64,000 nt of DNA, from assembly GCF_040869045.1 (NCBI RefSeq), contig NC_090322.1, positions 196,787,477 through 196,851,476 on the forward strand, given 5' to 3'. Shown here one piece after another: positions 12,479 through 22,343 of the stretch. The stretch is from Eurosta solidaginis (lineage: Eukaryota > Arthropoda > Insecta > Diptera > Tephritidae). The translations under genes were made by a program, and so were the position numbers. Numbering within the stretch: position 1 is the stretch's first letter; each line of letters starts with the position of its first letter. The notes under the pieces are model-generated. The model saw only the letters and a list, made by a program, of their open reading frames with translations, had not been told where the DNA came from and did not search any database.

Positions 12479-13014
12479 AGTAAGGAAGGCTAACTTCGGG
12501 TGTAACCGAACATTACATACTCAGCTGCCAAATTACGGCTTGAAAAAGTTTTAAATTATCTTCTTTTGAAAGTGGGCGGTGCCGCGCCCATTGTCCAAAA
12601 TTTTACAAATTTTCTATTTTGCCTAATAAGGTCAACCCACCCACCAAGTTTCGTCGCTTTATCCGTCTTTGGTAATGAATTATCGCACTTTTTCGGTTTT
12701 TCGAAATTTTCGAAATCGAAAAAGTGGGTGTGGTTATAGTCCGATTTCATTCACTTTAAAAACCGATCTGAGATGAGCGCCCAGGGACTTACATACCAAA
12801 ATTCATTAAGATACCTCAAAATTTAATAAAGTTATCGTGTTTACGGACAGACGGACGGACGGACGGCAATGGCTAAATAAATTTCTTTTTTCGCCCAGAT
12901 CCTTTTGATATATAGAAGTCTATATCTATCTCGCTTAGTTTATGCTGTTACGGGGTACCGTTATGCGAACAAAATTAATATACTCTGTGAGATCTGCTCA
13001 GCTGAGTATAAAAA
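12479..13014 (+). mobile_element. Hairpin-ended element, copy A2 (internally deleted)
   Basis: Both ends are present: 5' AGTAAGGAAGG with the TTCGGGTGTAACCGAA hairpin, and 3' TCAGCTGAGTATAAAAA. The 5' end is fused almost directly to the 3' third of the element, so the internal repeats and middle are missing. It is about 536 bp, lying ~210 bp to the right of A1 in the same orientation. Confidence 0.8.
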
Positions 13015-13760
13015 TATTCCGCAAATCGAACAGTGAATAGAATTTGAACGACTGAATTGAAAGGAAACTTCACGGGAACATTCTCCGTGTCCGCACAATA
13101 AATACGATTTATTAGAGTAGATCAAACCCTTTCCTATTTTCCGTAATTAAACAAAGTACCCCTATACCAAATTTCAAGTAAATCGCACCATACACTTTTT
13201 TATTTAGAATAGGGCGATCCCTGCTCCACTTCCGGGAATGAAAACTTTTTAACTCTATCTTTGTGAGAGAGGTACCTCTTTATCGAATTTCAAGCGAATC
13301 GCGCCATAGATACGATTTTTTGGAATAGGTCGGGGCCTGGTCCACTTCCCTGAATGAGAAGTTTCTCTTTGTCAATGAGGTACCCCTTTAAAGAGTTTCA
13401 ATTGAATTGCGCTATAAATAAATTTTTTTGGAACAGTTCGGTCTCTGGTTCACCTCCCGAAAAGAAAAGCTTCTCAAAAAATGAGTTATTTAGAATAGAT
13501 CGGTCCCTGGTTGCTTTCCCGGAATGAAAAGTGTCTCATATTATCTTTGTCAATGATGTACTCTTGTACTTAATTTCAAGCTAATCACACCATAATCAAG
13601 ATTATGTGGAATAGGTTGGCCTTGGTCCACTTCCCGGACCAATTAGTGAAACTACAGCATCCTTACATACACAATATTTTATCAAAATCGGTCGAGACGT
13701 GTAGGAGGAGTTCACTGACAAACACACGTGTAGAAGAAAAACAATATACATACATATGGG
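13015..13760 (+). repeat. ~120-bp minisatellite with retroposon-like tail
   Basis: About four to five degenerate units of roughly 120 bp. Each contains a phrase like GGTCCACTTCCCGGAATGAA, then TATCTTTGTCAATGAGGTA, then TTTCAAGCGAATCGCGCCAT. The run ends with ATCAAAATCGGTCGAGACGT and ACAAACACACGTG, a tail of the type found at insect transposon 3' ends. It is not coding. Confidence 0.6.
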
Positions 13761-13959
13761 GCTTTTCCAAAACTTGATATCTGCGAAAACAACCAAAGTT
13801 GGTGAAAATGTTGTCAGAGTAGGGTACATCATCTGTGCAAAAGTTGTGACCGAAATATGAACGGATTAACGGACCATGTTCTGTTGGATTGTACTCATTC
13901 TATTAACTTAATATTTGCTCGGAATATTACTATTGAACTTAAACCCAAATGACGCCAGT

Positions 13960-14330
13960 CTATAAACCCCCAGCGGGTTAGGGGGTTAGAATATACCCGC
14001 GGCAGGTATTCCTGTCGTAGGAGGCGACCAAAATACCAAATAGATTCAAAGGGGTTGTGTAGCGTAACCCTTTCACCTATCCGTGGCGAATCCTTTTACT
14101 TTAACAACCGAGGCTCTGGCCACCCCGAACTCCTCATGGATCTAGGGGGTGGGAGAGCGGTATGGCATAGAAGGTCGCATGTGGTCATAACAAATCGTAC
14201 CCGAGATGGTTGGGCTTGGTACCGGAACATGCCGGATCTGCATCCGGCGAAGGACCATGAACATCGATAACACTCCTCAAGACCTTGGTGGAGTGTCCTT
14301 ATCGCTACAACAACAATAACAACAACGCCA
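13960..14330 (+). mobile_element. LINE 3' end or SINE ending in (CAA)n
   Basis: Runs from the phrase ACCCGCGGCAGGTATTCCTG, through GTAGGAGGCGACCAAAATACC, to CGCTACAACAACAATAACAA. A stem CACTCCTCAAGACC / GGTGGAGTGT precedes the (CAA)n tail. From memory this resembles a widespread dipteran retroposon 3' region. I cannot tell a LINE 3' UTR from a SINE here. Confidence 0.5.
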
Positions 14331-14466
14331 GTCTAAATATAATTCGATGCAATCGCTGTCAGGTCCTCCAAGCCTACTCTCGATTTCACCACAGTCATGT
14401 CGTAAGACTTATTTGACACTAGCTACCTAACTACACACTAGCTATCCTAATCGATATTAAAATAAT

Positions 14467-14826
14467 GGCGGCCACCGTGGTGTGATGGTAGCGTGCTCCG
14501 CCTTCCACACCGTATGCCCTGGGTTCGCACCCTGGGTAAAGCAACATCAAAATTTTAGAAATAAGGGTTTTCAATTAGAATACAATTTTTCTAAGCGGGG
14601 TTGCCCCTCGGCAGTGTTTGGCAAGCGCTCCGAGTGTATTTCTGTCATGAAAAGTCCTCAGTGAAAATTCATCTGCCCTGCTGATGCCATTCGGAGTCGG
14701 CATAAAATATGTAGGTATCCCGTCCGGCCAATTTGTAGGGAAAATCAAGAGGAGCACGACGTAAATTGGAAGAAAAGCTCGGCCTTAGATTTCTTCTGAG
14801 ATTATCGTGCCTTGCATTTTTTTTAG
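14467..14826 (+). mobile_element. tRNA-derived SINE, copy 1
   Basis: Starts GGCGGCCACC and has a polymerase III box A-like stretch, TGGTGTGATGGTAGCGTG, and a box B, GGGTTCGCACCC, at tRNA-like spacing. A conserved body follows (CGGGGTTGCCCCTCGGCAG, GCCAATTTGTAGGGAAAATC, AAGCTCGGCCTTAGAT), then a T-rich end. Three further copies lie in the window (40680-41042, 47936-48292, 48467-48790). The head is tRNA-like, but the copy is no functional tRNA gene. Confidence 0.85.
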
Positions 14827-14879
14827 TTGTACTAGCACAAGATAACAGCTTAGAAAACTGCAGTGATAATGTAGCTTGT

Positions 14880-15430
14880 ACTTGTGATTTACATCGAGAT
14901 CGTGAAGAATTGTTTAGTGGTAGAAAGATGGTCGAGAAGGGCAGGCCACAGGGGAGTTTTTTCTCCCCTATTTTGGGTCGTGGTACGACCTGTGTCAGGG
15001 TCTTGGCGAAAGATGCTGCCAAGTTGTGGCATATGCCGATGACCTGGCAATTATTGTCAAGAGTAAATATTTGTATACACTGAGTGACGTTTTACAGGAT
15101 GACCTGGGTGTCATGACCAGGTGATCCGAATAATGCGGATTAGTTGATTAGCTAATCGTAGAGAAACGGAGTTCGTTTTGTTTACACGGAGGAACAACAT
15201 CATTGCACCTAGATTCAGGTAACTCTAGCGCTCTGACCGACTTCGATTTCATTCCTGGCAGATTAGTGCGACGTCTGCCGTTGTTATATTCACTACTAAT
15301 ATTCCCTCAATGGATGCATAAAGTGGAGATTAAATATGAGACGGGAGTCTGGTGAACGTGTGTAAGTATTTATCTAGGCTGGACGGGAGAGTTTTGGGTA
15401 GAGTACCCTGTCCAGAGCTTGTTTAGTCGG
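14880..15430 (+). pseudogene. R1/LOA-like LINE reverse transcriptase remnant
   Basis: Three frames together give RT motifs: EKGRPQGSFFSP (about 14934-14970), matching the PQG-x-LSP motif, and VAYADDLAIIV (about 15026-15058), the catalytic YADD block. A further stretch reading FTRRN-like follows near 15180. Frameshifts and stops separate them, so it is a dead fragment. It lies directly after SINE copy 1. Assignment to the R1/LOA group rests on motif wording only. Confidence 0.65.
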
Positions 15431-15438
15431 AAATATTT

Positions 15439-15870
15439 ATGCAACGTGTTCAGGCAGAGAACGGCGCTATGAAGTATGCGTTGGATATGATGCTATCCGC
15501 CGCTGTAACTGACAGGGAATTTAACATCTACTCAGATAGTCAGGCGGCTATCACAGCGCTAAGCTCGGTGGTATCTAACATCGTTTTGATAAAAACTATA
15601 ATAACGGAATATATGGTCCCGTGCCTGAGCTTCGAAAGAGTTCTGGGGCCGCAATTGATCCGGAGGGTAGGCGACAAGGTGCAGAAATTACTTGAGTTAT
15701 AATACGTGCATACCGATGGCACCAGGCAAAGTGAAGGGTTTGGGTCTGCTATTTACTGTGTCGATCCAGAAACAAGTAGATCTTGTATGCTGCCAGATTA
15801 CTGCAACATCTTTCAGGCGGAAATTATAGCCGTGAAAAAAGAAGCGTGCTTCAGCTGCATCAATATACAT
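15439..15870 (+). pseudogene. LINE RNase H remnants in swapped order
   Basis: The open frame at 15439-15702 contains YSDSQAAITAL, the central RNase H motif with a catalytic Asp. The one at 15706-15888 contains HTDGTRQSEGFGSAIYC and NIFQAEIIAVK, the first motifs of the same domain. In an intact RNase H the TDG block comes before the SDSQAA block, so these are either two separate remnants or a rearranged one. They follow the RT remnant at 14880-15430. Confidence 0.65.
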
Positions 15871-16430
15871 ATATGTATATATATATAGTACCTGGGCGAC
15901 CGAGCTTTGGTCGGCACCCTTTCGTTGTGCTGGCAATATTTCTCGAGTGTCTTGTGGCGCCGAATTATAAATTTCAAACATTTTTTTAGTTATACACTCA
16001 GAAAGTCTCACAATTTTATTACTTTCCAAAAACTTGTAAATTTCACGAATGACAACTATCAGTTAGTTTAATTAAATGTCAAGTTACTTCCCTAAGCGCC
16101 ATCTGTTGGTAAGTAGTTAAATGGTTAGATGTCATATGCCTCTAGTGTTCAACGGTAGCAAATTACCATGGTGGGATATCTTTTTGCTATGGTAAGAAAT
16201 CTTTCTAATAGTAATATGTGAGAAATTGCCATTATTCATTTCATATTTGCCAGAAATATGCATTTAAATATAATTTGCTAGAATTTGCCACGGTGCCTTG
16301 ATATTGCATTTCAATTTTATTAGCTTGTGTGAAATTAAGAAAATTAAGTCGAATCAGAAGATTTTGCACGAAGATTTTTAACTTTAATGTTCTCCTTTAA
16401 AGCTTTAATAGTCTAACTACCCCAACCCTA
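15871..16430. other. No gene; unassigned intronic sequence
   Basis: It includes the phrase CTGGGCGACCGAGCTTTGGTCGG, which can form a short hairpin (about 15891-15914), and AT-rich sequence with short repeats of TTGCCA. No family was recognised. Confidence 0.5.
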
Positions 16431-17372
16431 AATGGCAACCCTACTCAAATATGCCTATTTTAATGCGGAGTGAAATACCTTTCGTTTGATACCCATACCG
16501 GCATATCTCATGCAATTTTTTTTTTAATTTCGAATAGGTGGCAACCCTAAATGGCAACCCTACTCAAAGATGTCCCTATTGTAATGCGGAGTGAAATACC
16601 TTTCGTTTGATACCCATATCGGCATATCTCATGCATTTTTTTTAAATTTCGAATAGGTTGTAACCCTAAATGGCAACCCTACTCAAAAATGTCCCTATTG
16701 TAATGTGGAGTGAAATGCCTTTCGTTTGATACCCATACCGGCATATCTCATGCAATTTTTTTTAATTTCGAATAGGTGGCAACCCTAAAGGTCAACCCTA
16801 CTCAAGGATGTCCGTATCGTAATGCGAAGTGAAATACCTTTCGTTTGATACCCATATCGGCATATATCATGCAATTTTTTTAAATTTCGAATAGGTGGCA
16901 ACCATAAATGGCAACAAGGATGTCCCTATTGTAATTCGGAGTGAAATACCTTTCGTTTGATACCCATATCGGCATATCTCATCCAATTTTTTTAAATTTC
17001 ATATAGGTGGCAACCCTAAATAGCAACCTTACTCAAAAATGTCCTTGTTGTAATGTGGAGTGAAATAACTTTAGTTTGATACCCATACCGACATATCTCA
17101 TGCAATTTTCTTTAATTTCGAATAGGTGGCAACCCTACTCAAAGATGTCCCTATTGCAATGCGGAGTGAAATACCTTTCGTTTGATACCCATATCGGCAT
17201 ATATCATGCACATTTTTTAAATTTCGAATATGTGGCAACCCTAAATGGCAACCCTACTCAAAAATGTCCCTATTGTAATGCGGAGTGAAATACCTTTCGT
17301 TTGATACCCATATCGGTATATCTCATGCAATTTTTTTTATTTTCGAATAGGTGGCAACCTTGTGAAACATTC
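16431..17372. repeat. ~120-bp tandem array, eight units
   Basis: Units start with TGCGGAGTGAAATACCTTTC at 16464, 16585, 16704, 16823, about 16936, 17055, 17160 and 17279, a period of about 120 bp with small indels. Each unit contains CGTTTGATACCCATATCGGC. Its reverse complement carries the core ATATGGGTATCAAACGAAAG, which also occurs in the internal repeats of the elements at 17508 and 55805. The array runs into a tail at about 17373-17507. Confidence 0.88.
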
Positions 17373-17507
17373 TGAGTGGCAGCACCTAGGTAGAAAGTCT
17401 TAGAAGGTGATACATTATCTCTGTGCCACATTTCATTTAAATGGGTTGAGCCATTCCCGAGATAGTTCGGCTAAACAAACAAACAAGAATTGCTCGTTTA
17501 AAGTTAT
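17373..17507 (+). repeat. Retroposon-like tail after the 120-bp array
   Basis: The sequence TTTCATTTAAATGGGTTGAG, CCATTCCCGAGATAGTTCGG and CTAAACAAACAAACAAG is of the type seen at insect transposon 3' ends. It suggests that the array at 16431-17372 is the internal repeat of an element ending here. Confidence 0.45.
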
Positions 17508-18522
17508 TCTAATATATAAAATTCTTCTGTCACGGTTTTAGAGGATTAACTCCTCCGAAACGGCTGAACCGATTCTCATGAAATTTTGTGAGCATATTGG
17601 GTAGGTCTGAGAATCGGCCAACGTCTACCTTTTTTTCGCTACGTGCCTAGGGTCTTGAGATCAAAACGTGGACCCGGGTCCCCTAGAATGTGTTTATACA
17701 ATATGGATATCAAATGAAAGCTGTTGTTGAGTGCTATAGTACAGGATAATTCTTATACCCCTGGGTGACTAGGGTCTCGATATATAGGCCAAAACGTGGA
17801 ACTGGGTACCCCTAGAATGTGTTTATACAATATTTATTTATTATAGGCCAAAACGTGGACCCGGGTAACCCTAGAATGTGTTAATATAATATGGATAACA
17901 AATGAAAGCTGTTGATGTGTGATTTAGTACAGGATAATTTTCATACAACTGGGAGGCTAGGGTCTCGAGATATAGTCCAAAACGTGGAGCCGGGTACTCC
18001 TAGAATGTGTTTATACAATATGGATATCAAATGAAAGCTGTTGCTGAGAGCTTTAATGTAATTTTCATTGTGATATTCAATTTAGTCGCATCAACCTGGC
18101 AAAACTGATAAATATGCATGCGAAGCCAAAATAAAGGCATGAATTAATAATAGCCACATACCTATTTATATACGTCCTATTCGATTTGCCTGAAATATAT
18201 AAATTTGTCTATATTAGTATTTTTGATGTTTTTTTCCAGGAGGTAGACCAGAGACGGACTTGGGCTGGGATTAGGACTAGGACTGGTACTGAGACTCGGA
18301 ATGGGACTGGAACAAAATACATACCACCCTCTGGGACTGGCAATAAGATATGAAGAAGTACGAGAAAAACTTGAGAGAAGAGAAAAGAGAGAAGGAGACT
18401 GGGAAAGAGATAGAATGAGACGAAGATGGACGGGCGAGGGCAGAGTTAGACGAAAAAAGCTTATTAAAATGTATGCAGATAGACCAAATTTAGGACAGAA
18501 CAACGTCTGCCGGGTCTGCTAG
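17508..18522 (+). mobile_element. Non-autonomous Helitron
   Basis: Begins TCTAATATATAAAATTCTTC and ends GTCTGCCGGGTCTGCTAG followed by T, giving the 5' TC and 3' CTAG ends of Helitrons. The 5' flank base is uncertain by one position. Inside are about three ~130-bp repeats with AACGTGGACCCGGGT and TAGAATGTGTTTATACAAT, related to the internal repeats of the hairpin-ended family. A purine-rich GGACT/GAGA region at 18250-18440 precedes the end. No Rep or helicase coding is seen. Confidence 0.65.
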
Positions 18523-18558
18523 TAAGATATGTATTTGTATATATATGTATATGTATAT

Positions 18559-18731
18559 TGTTACGGGTTTTAATAAATGTATCCCTAGATTGCCAATCGA
18601 ATAAATCGTAAATAAAATTTATGTAAGAAAAATTGATTCTTTATTCACCAACGAATTCAAAAACTAAAACTAATTAATTTTCACAATGACATATATTTCA
18701 AAGTTCAGTTTCCAAAAATATTTTCGTCACA
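18559..18731 (-). repeat. 3' LTR of the Gypsy element
   Basis: 173 bp; in element sense it starts TGTGACGAAAATATTTTTGG and ends AACCCGTAACA. It contains AATAAA about 100 bp before its end, a candidate polyadenylation signal in the same sense as the host gene. Confidence 0.95.
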
Positions 18732-18744
18732 TTACCCTCCTCCT
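18732..18744 (-). other. Polypurine tract
   Basis: In element sense AGGAGGAGGGTAA lies directly against the 3' LTR and overlaps the pol stop codon (18743-18745). This is the plus-strand primer position. Confidence 0.85.
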
Positions 18745-19513
18745 AAGTCTGATCGCCCCGATCAGACTCATTATTCACTCCCAATGGTGCCAGTCTTTCT
18801 AAATGGACCACTTTCATATTAGTTCTGGTTCCTCCAAGTTTCTTAATTCTATACACTACGTCGTTTATTGCTTTTATAACTTTATAAGGCCCTTCCCAAT
18901 TGGACTGTAGCTTGGGCAATAACCCCTTCCTACGCTGAGGATTATAGAGCAGCACCAAATCACCTTGCCCAAATCCTTCCGAATTGAGTGCTTTATCATA
19001 CCTCGCTTTCATTTTGTCACTCATGATTTTTGTTCGTTTTCTCACTTGATCGTGAATTTCATTCATTGTTTCTCTTAGCTGTTTAACATAATCATTGCTG
19101 TCATTGCTCGGTATGACACTTGAACCAAATTTTAAATCCGAAGGTAAACGAAGATCACTGCCAAAAATCACCGTGGCTGGAGTCTGACTGGTGGTCTCAT
19201 GTACTGCAGAACGATATGCCATTAGGAACAAAGGAATGTGAGTATCCCAATCTCGCTGTTCTTTTTCCACCACTTTCCTCAAATGCTCTTCCAGTGTCCT
19301 ATTAAATCTTTCCACCATGCCATCGGATTGAGGATGAAGGGCTGTTGTACGAGTTTTCCGAATTCCCAGAATTTTGCACACTTCCTTAAATACAACGGAC
19401 TCAAAATTTCTGCCCTGATCAGAATGCACCTGTAAAGGCACACCAAATCTAGATATCCAACTTTTCACAAAAACTTCTGCTACTGTTGTGGCTTCCTGAT
19501 TGGGAATCGGATA
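18743..19513 (-). pseudogene. Gypsy pol: integrase core (second half) and C-terminal domain
   Basis: The frame covers the second catalytic Asp (HSDQGRNFES), then the Glu block (PQSDGMVERFNRTLEEH), then a GPY/F-type C-terminal module (LQSNWEGPYKVIKAINDVVY). It is open from about 19513 to the stop at 18743. The first part of the integrase core lies in another frame to the right, separated by a deletion near 19508-19518. A Met at 19468 is not the biological start; the segment is part of a polyprotein. Confidence 0.9.
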
Positions 19514-19788
19514 AAATAGTCCATAACCACAAGCAGATACTTATTACCAGAGCTACTGGTTGGAAACGGTCCGGCTACATCCATGGCGATTCGGTCAAAA
19601 GGAGCTCCTGAATTAAATTGCTTCATCTGTCCACGACTTCTATGCTTCGGGCCCTTAGCTGCCATACATTCACTGCAATTACCAATCCATTCAGCAACGG
19701 ATTGATGACAGCCAACCCAATAAAATCTCTGCTTAATTTTGGCTAATGTTTTAGTGATTCCCATGTGCCCTCCACTTGGCCCATTATG
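19480..19788 (-). pseudogene. Gypsy pol: integrase zinc-binding domain and first catalytic Asp
   Basis: It holds the His residues of the HHCC finger (GPSGGH), the Cys pair (NCSEC), then IAMDVAGPFP and LLVVMDYF at the start of the catalytic core. It is in the same frame as the segment to its right but separated from it by a TGA at 19789-19791. On the left it runs out of frame after MDYF, at 19480. The shift is caused by loss of a few codons at about 19508-19518, where short TAT direct repeats flank the gap. Confidence 0.9.
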
Positions 19789-20079
19789 TCATTCCTGAAG
19801 AACGTCTGGTCTTCGCACTTTTGGGACAACAATTAACGATTTGGAGCTTTGGCCGTCTTCGCTTTCCCATATTCGATAAAGGCAGCCAGATACCATCCTT
19901 AAACTACTCCACTGCGCCCAATATGCTTTTGCAATAGAATTTTCCGATAGCATCTGCTCTTTTGTTGGCCGTTTGTTTATGTCCATGCCCTTCATTAACA
20001 AAGCCAAATCAAGGTCTTCCTGTTGGGATTTACGCAAATTCGTCGCATTCCACTCTTCAGTTGCTTCGATACTCATTAA
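19789..20079 (-). pseudogene. Gypsy pol: RNase H-integrase linker
   Basis: A ~95-codon segment between an in-frame TAG (20080-20082) and an in-frame TGA (19789-19791). It is in the same frame as both neighbours, so single-base nonsense changes explain both breaks. It contains GCLYRIWE and VVPKVRRPDVLQE, the usual run-up to the integrase HHCC finger. Confidence 0.85.
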
Positions 20080-21252
20080 CTACACATCAATAACATCTTC
20101 TTTAACTTCAGCTCTCGAACAATGTTTACATTCCAGATTGCATGGTCGACGGGACATTGCATCCGCATTCCCATGTGAGCTACCCGCACGGTGTTCTATG
20201 GAAAAGTCATAAGTTTGCAGTCTTTCAAGCCATCTCGCTAATTGTCCCTCGGGGTTTTTGAACTGAAGTAGCCACTTTAATGCTGCATGATCGGTCCGTA
20301 CATGGAAACGTTGTCCATAAAGATACTTGTGAAAATGTTTAATAGATTCGACTAAAGCAAGTAATTCTCTGCGCGTAACACAGTAATTTTTCTCGGGCTT
20401 TCCTATAGTTCTGCTATAATAAGCAATAACTCTTTCCTGCCCACTTTTCACTTGGGACAAGACTCCTCCAATACCATAACCACTCGCATCAGTGTCTAAT
20501 ATAAACCTCGCTCCAGGAATAGGGTATGCCAACATTGGTGCAGTACATAATCGGTCCTTCAAGGTCTGAAAGGCAACTTCCTGATCTTCTCCCCACTTGA
20601 AGTGTTGGTTCTTCTTAGTCAGATCATGAAGACTACTAGCTACATCCGCGAAGTTTGGAACAAATCGACGATAATACGTGCACAATCCAAAGAAGCTTCT
20701 TAGATCATGCAGATTCGCTGGCCTGGGCCATTCCTTTACCACTTTGATTTTATCATCATCAGTAGATACTCCTTCTGCCGTTACCTTATGTCCCAAATAG
20801 TTTACCTCTCTTTTGAAAAACGAACACTTGTCTGGATTTAACTTTAAGCCAGCACAAGCTATTGTTTGCAATACATCTTCCAAATTCTTTAGATGATCAT
20901 CAAAGCTTTTCCCTAGGACGATTATATCATCGAGGTAAACCAAGCAAGTTTTCCAGTGAAGTCCTTTAAGAACGTGCTCCATAAGCCTCTCAAAAGTGGC
21001 AGGGGCATTGCATAAGCCGAAAGGCATAACTGAAAATTGCCACAAACCCTCGCCTACATTAAATGCTATCTTTTCCCTATCTGCCTCGTCAACCTCTACT
21101 TGCCAATAGCCACTCTTTAAATCAAGAGTTGAAAACCATTCCGTTCCAATTAGTGAATCCAGTGTATCATCTATTCTCGGCAAAGGGTAACTATCTTTCT
21201 TGGTCACATCATTGAGTTTACGGTAGTCGACGCAGAACCTAATTTGTCCATC
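20080..21252 (-). pseudogene. Gypsy pol: reverse transcriptase and RNase H
   Basis: RT motifs in order: RFCVDYRKLNDVT, FSTLDLKSGYWQV, VMPFGLCNAPATFERLM, and the catalytic YLDDIIV. The connection region KRKEVNYLGH-type follows, then RNase H with LDTDASGYGIGGVLSQ, RELLALVE and RTDHAALKWLL, ending in a Cys-rich stretch NLECKHCSR. It is broken at the start by an A-run of nine (about 21252-21260), one base short of or two more than a frame-keeping length, and at the end by a TAG at 20080-20082. Apart from these breaks the domain looks well conserved. Confidence 0.93.
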
Positions 21253-22343
21253 TTTTTTTTTACGAGTACTACGGGTGAGCACCAAGGACTGGCTGATGGT
21301 TCGATAACACCATTCCCACTCATATCACTAATTATTTGGCTGACAACTTCACGTTTCGCTAAGGGTATGCTTCGCAGAGGCTGTCGAATTGGTCTTGCGT
21401 CACCGGTATCAATCCGATGTCTTACGATATTAGTTCTACCTGGATTAGTACCCTTATCAAATATACTACAATATTTGCGTAGGAGTTGTTTGGCTTTACC
21501 AACGTCTAGCAACTCTAACCCTTTTGTCCAATTGCTTATCTCTTTATACATTTTACTTTCAGAAACATTTACATTTTTGGGGATTCCATCACAATTGACT
21601 ATAACCTCGACTTCGTGACATTCCGCCAACAGAGCTCCTTTCAAAAGATTTTTAGGTGATTTAAATTCATTCAGAACTCTTACCGGAATTAGTCCGTCGT
21701 TATTTGAATTTACTGAAGTTTTAGCAACCAATACGTTTGGTGTAGAATTTTGTACAGCTTCAATCATCCATAACTTGTTTCCGCCTAAATTCCCATTAAT
21801 TTTCGCCCAAATAACTGCCTCAGATACGGCTGGAATCTCTTGACTATTAACCACATGTACTTGCTGAACTCTGTGAGATCTGTCGTAACCGTAATCTAGC
21901 TTCACTTCAATATTGTTATACTTCATCATCATACTTCCCAAATCGATCTTGATCCCATGAGCCATCAAGAAATCGACGCCAATTATAATTTCGTCAGCAA
22001 TATCCGCCACAATGAAATCATTTAAAGCTGTCATATTCCCAATCGTCACATCACAAGTAAGTTCACCTATTAAAAATGATTCCTCGCCAGTGGCAGTACG
22101 CAGTTTTGCTCCAATAAGTGGCTTCACGTTCTTTTTAACTAACCCTGCCTTTATTATGGAATGTGATGCTCCTGTGTCCAACGTCAGCATAGGTTCTTCT
22201 CCGTCTATATATCCTCTCACCGTTATGTTACTGGATTCTCTACCTATTTGCGAAATTGTGATAATGGGATACCCAAATGAGGGAACCAGCTTGACCCCCC
22301 TGCAGCTGGTTCGATTTAGTTTAACGAAATGTCTGCTGTGCTG
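21204..22343 (-). pseudogene. Gypsy pol: protease and start of reverse transcriptase
   Basis: This frame is open from 22343, in the -1 frame relative to gag, to 21204. It carries the aspartic protease motif LTLDTGASHSI at about 22190-22160 and the flap-side sequence IIIGVDFLMAHGI. Near its end it reads IEPSASPWCSPVVLVKKK, the start of the RT domain, before running out of frame at the A-run. The first Met-like codon (GTG at 22220) is not a start; entry is expected by -1 frameshifting from gag. Confidence 0.9.

Noticed and set aside
14482..14560. Possible functional tRNA gene at the SINE head
   Set aside because: No proper acceptor stem or cloverleaf, and the sequence continues into a conserved SINE body present in four copies.
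14766..15083. 105-codon frame beginning with a signal-like hydrophobic stretch
   Set aside because: It starts in the SINE tail and runs out of frame through RT motifs; a chance fusion of two repeats.
18177..18522. Overlapping charged (plus) and Ser/Pro-rich (minus) frames
   Set aside because: They arise from purine-rich sequence inside a Helitron; no domain and no neighbouring exon signals.
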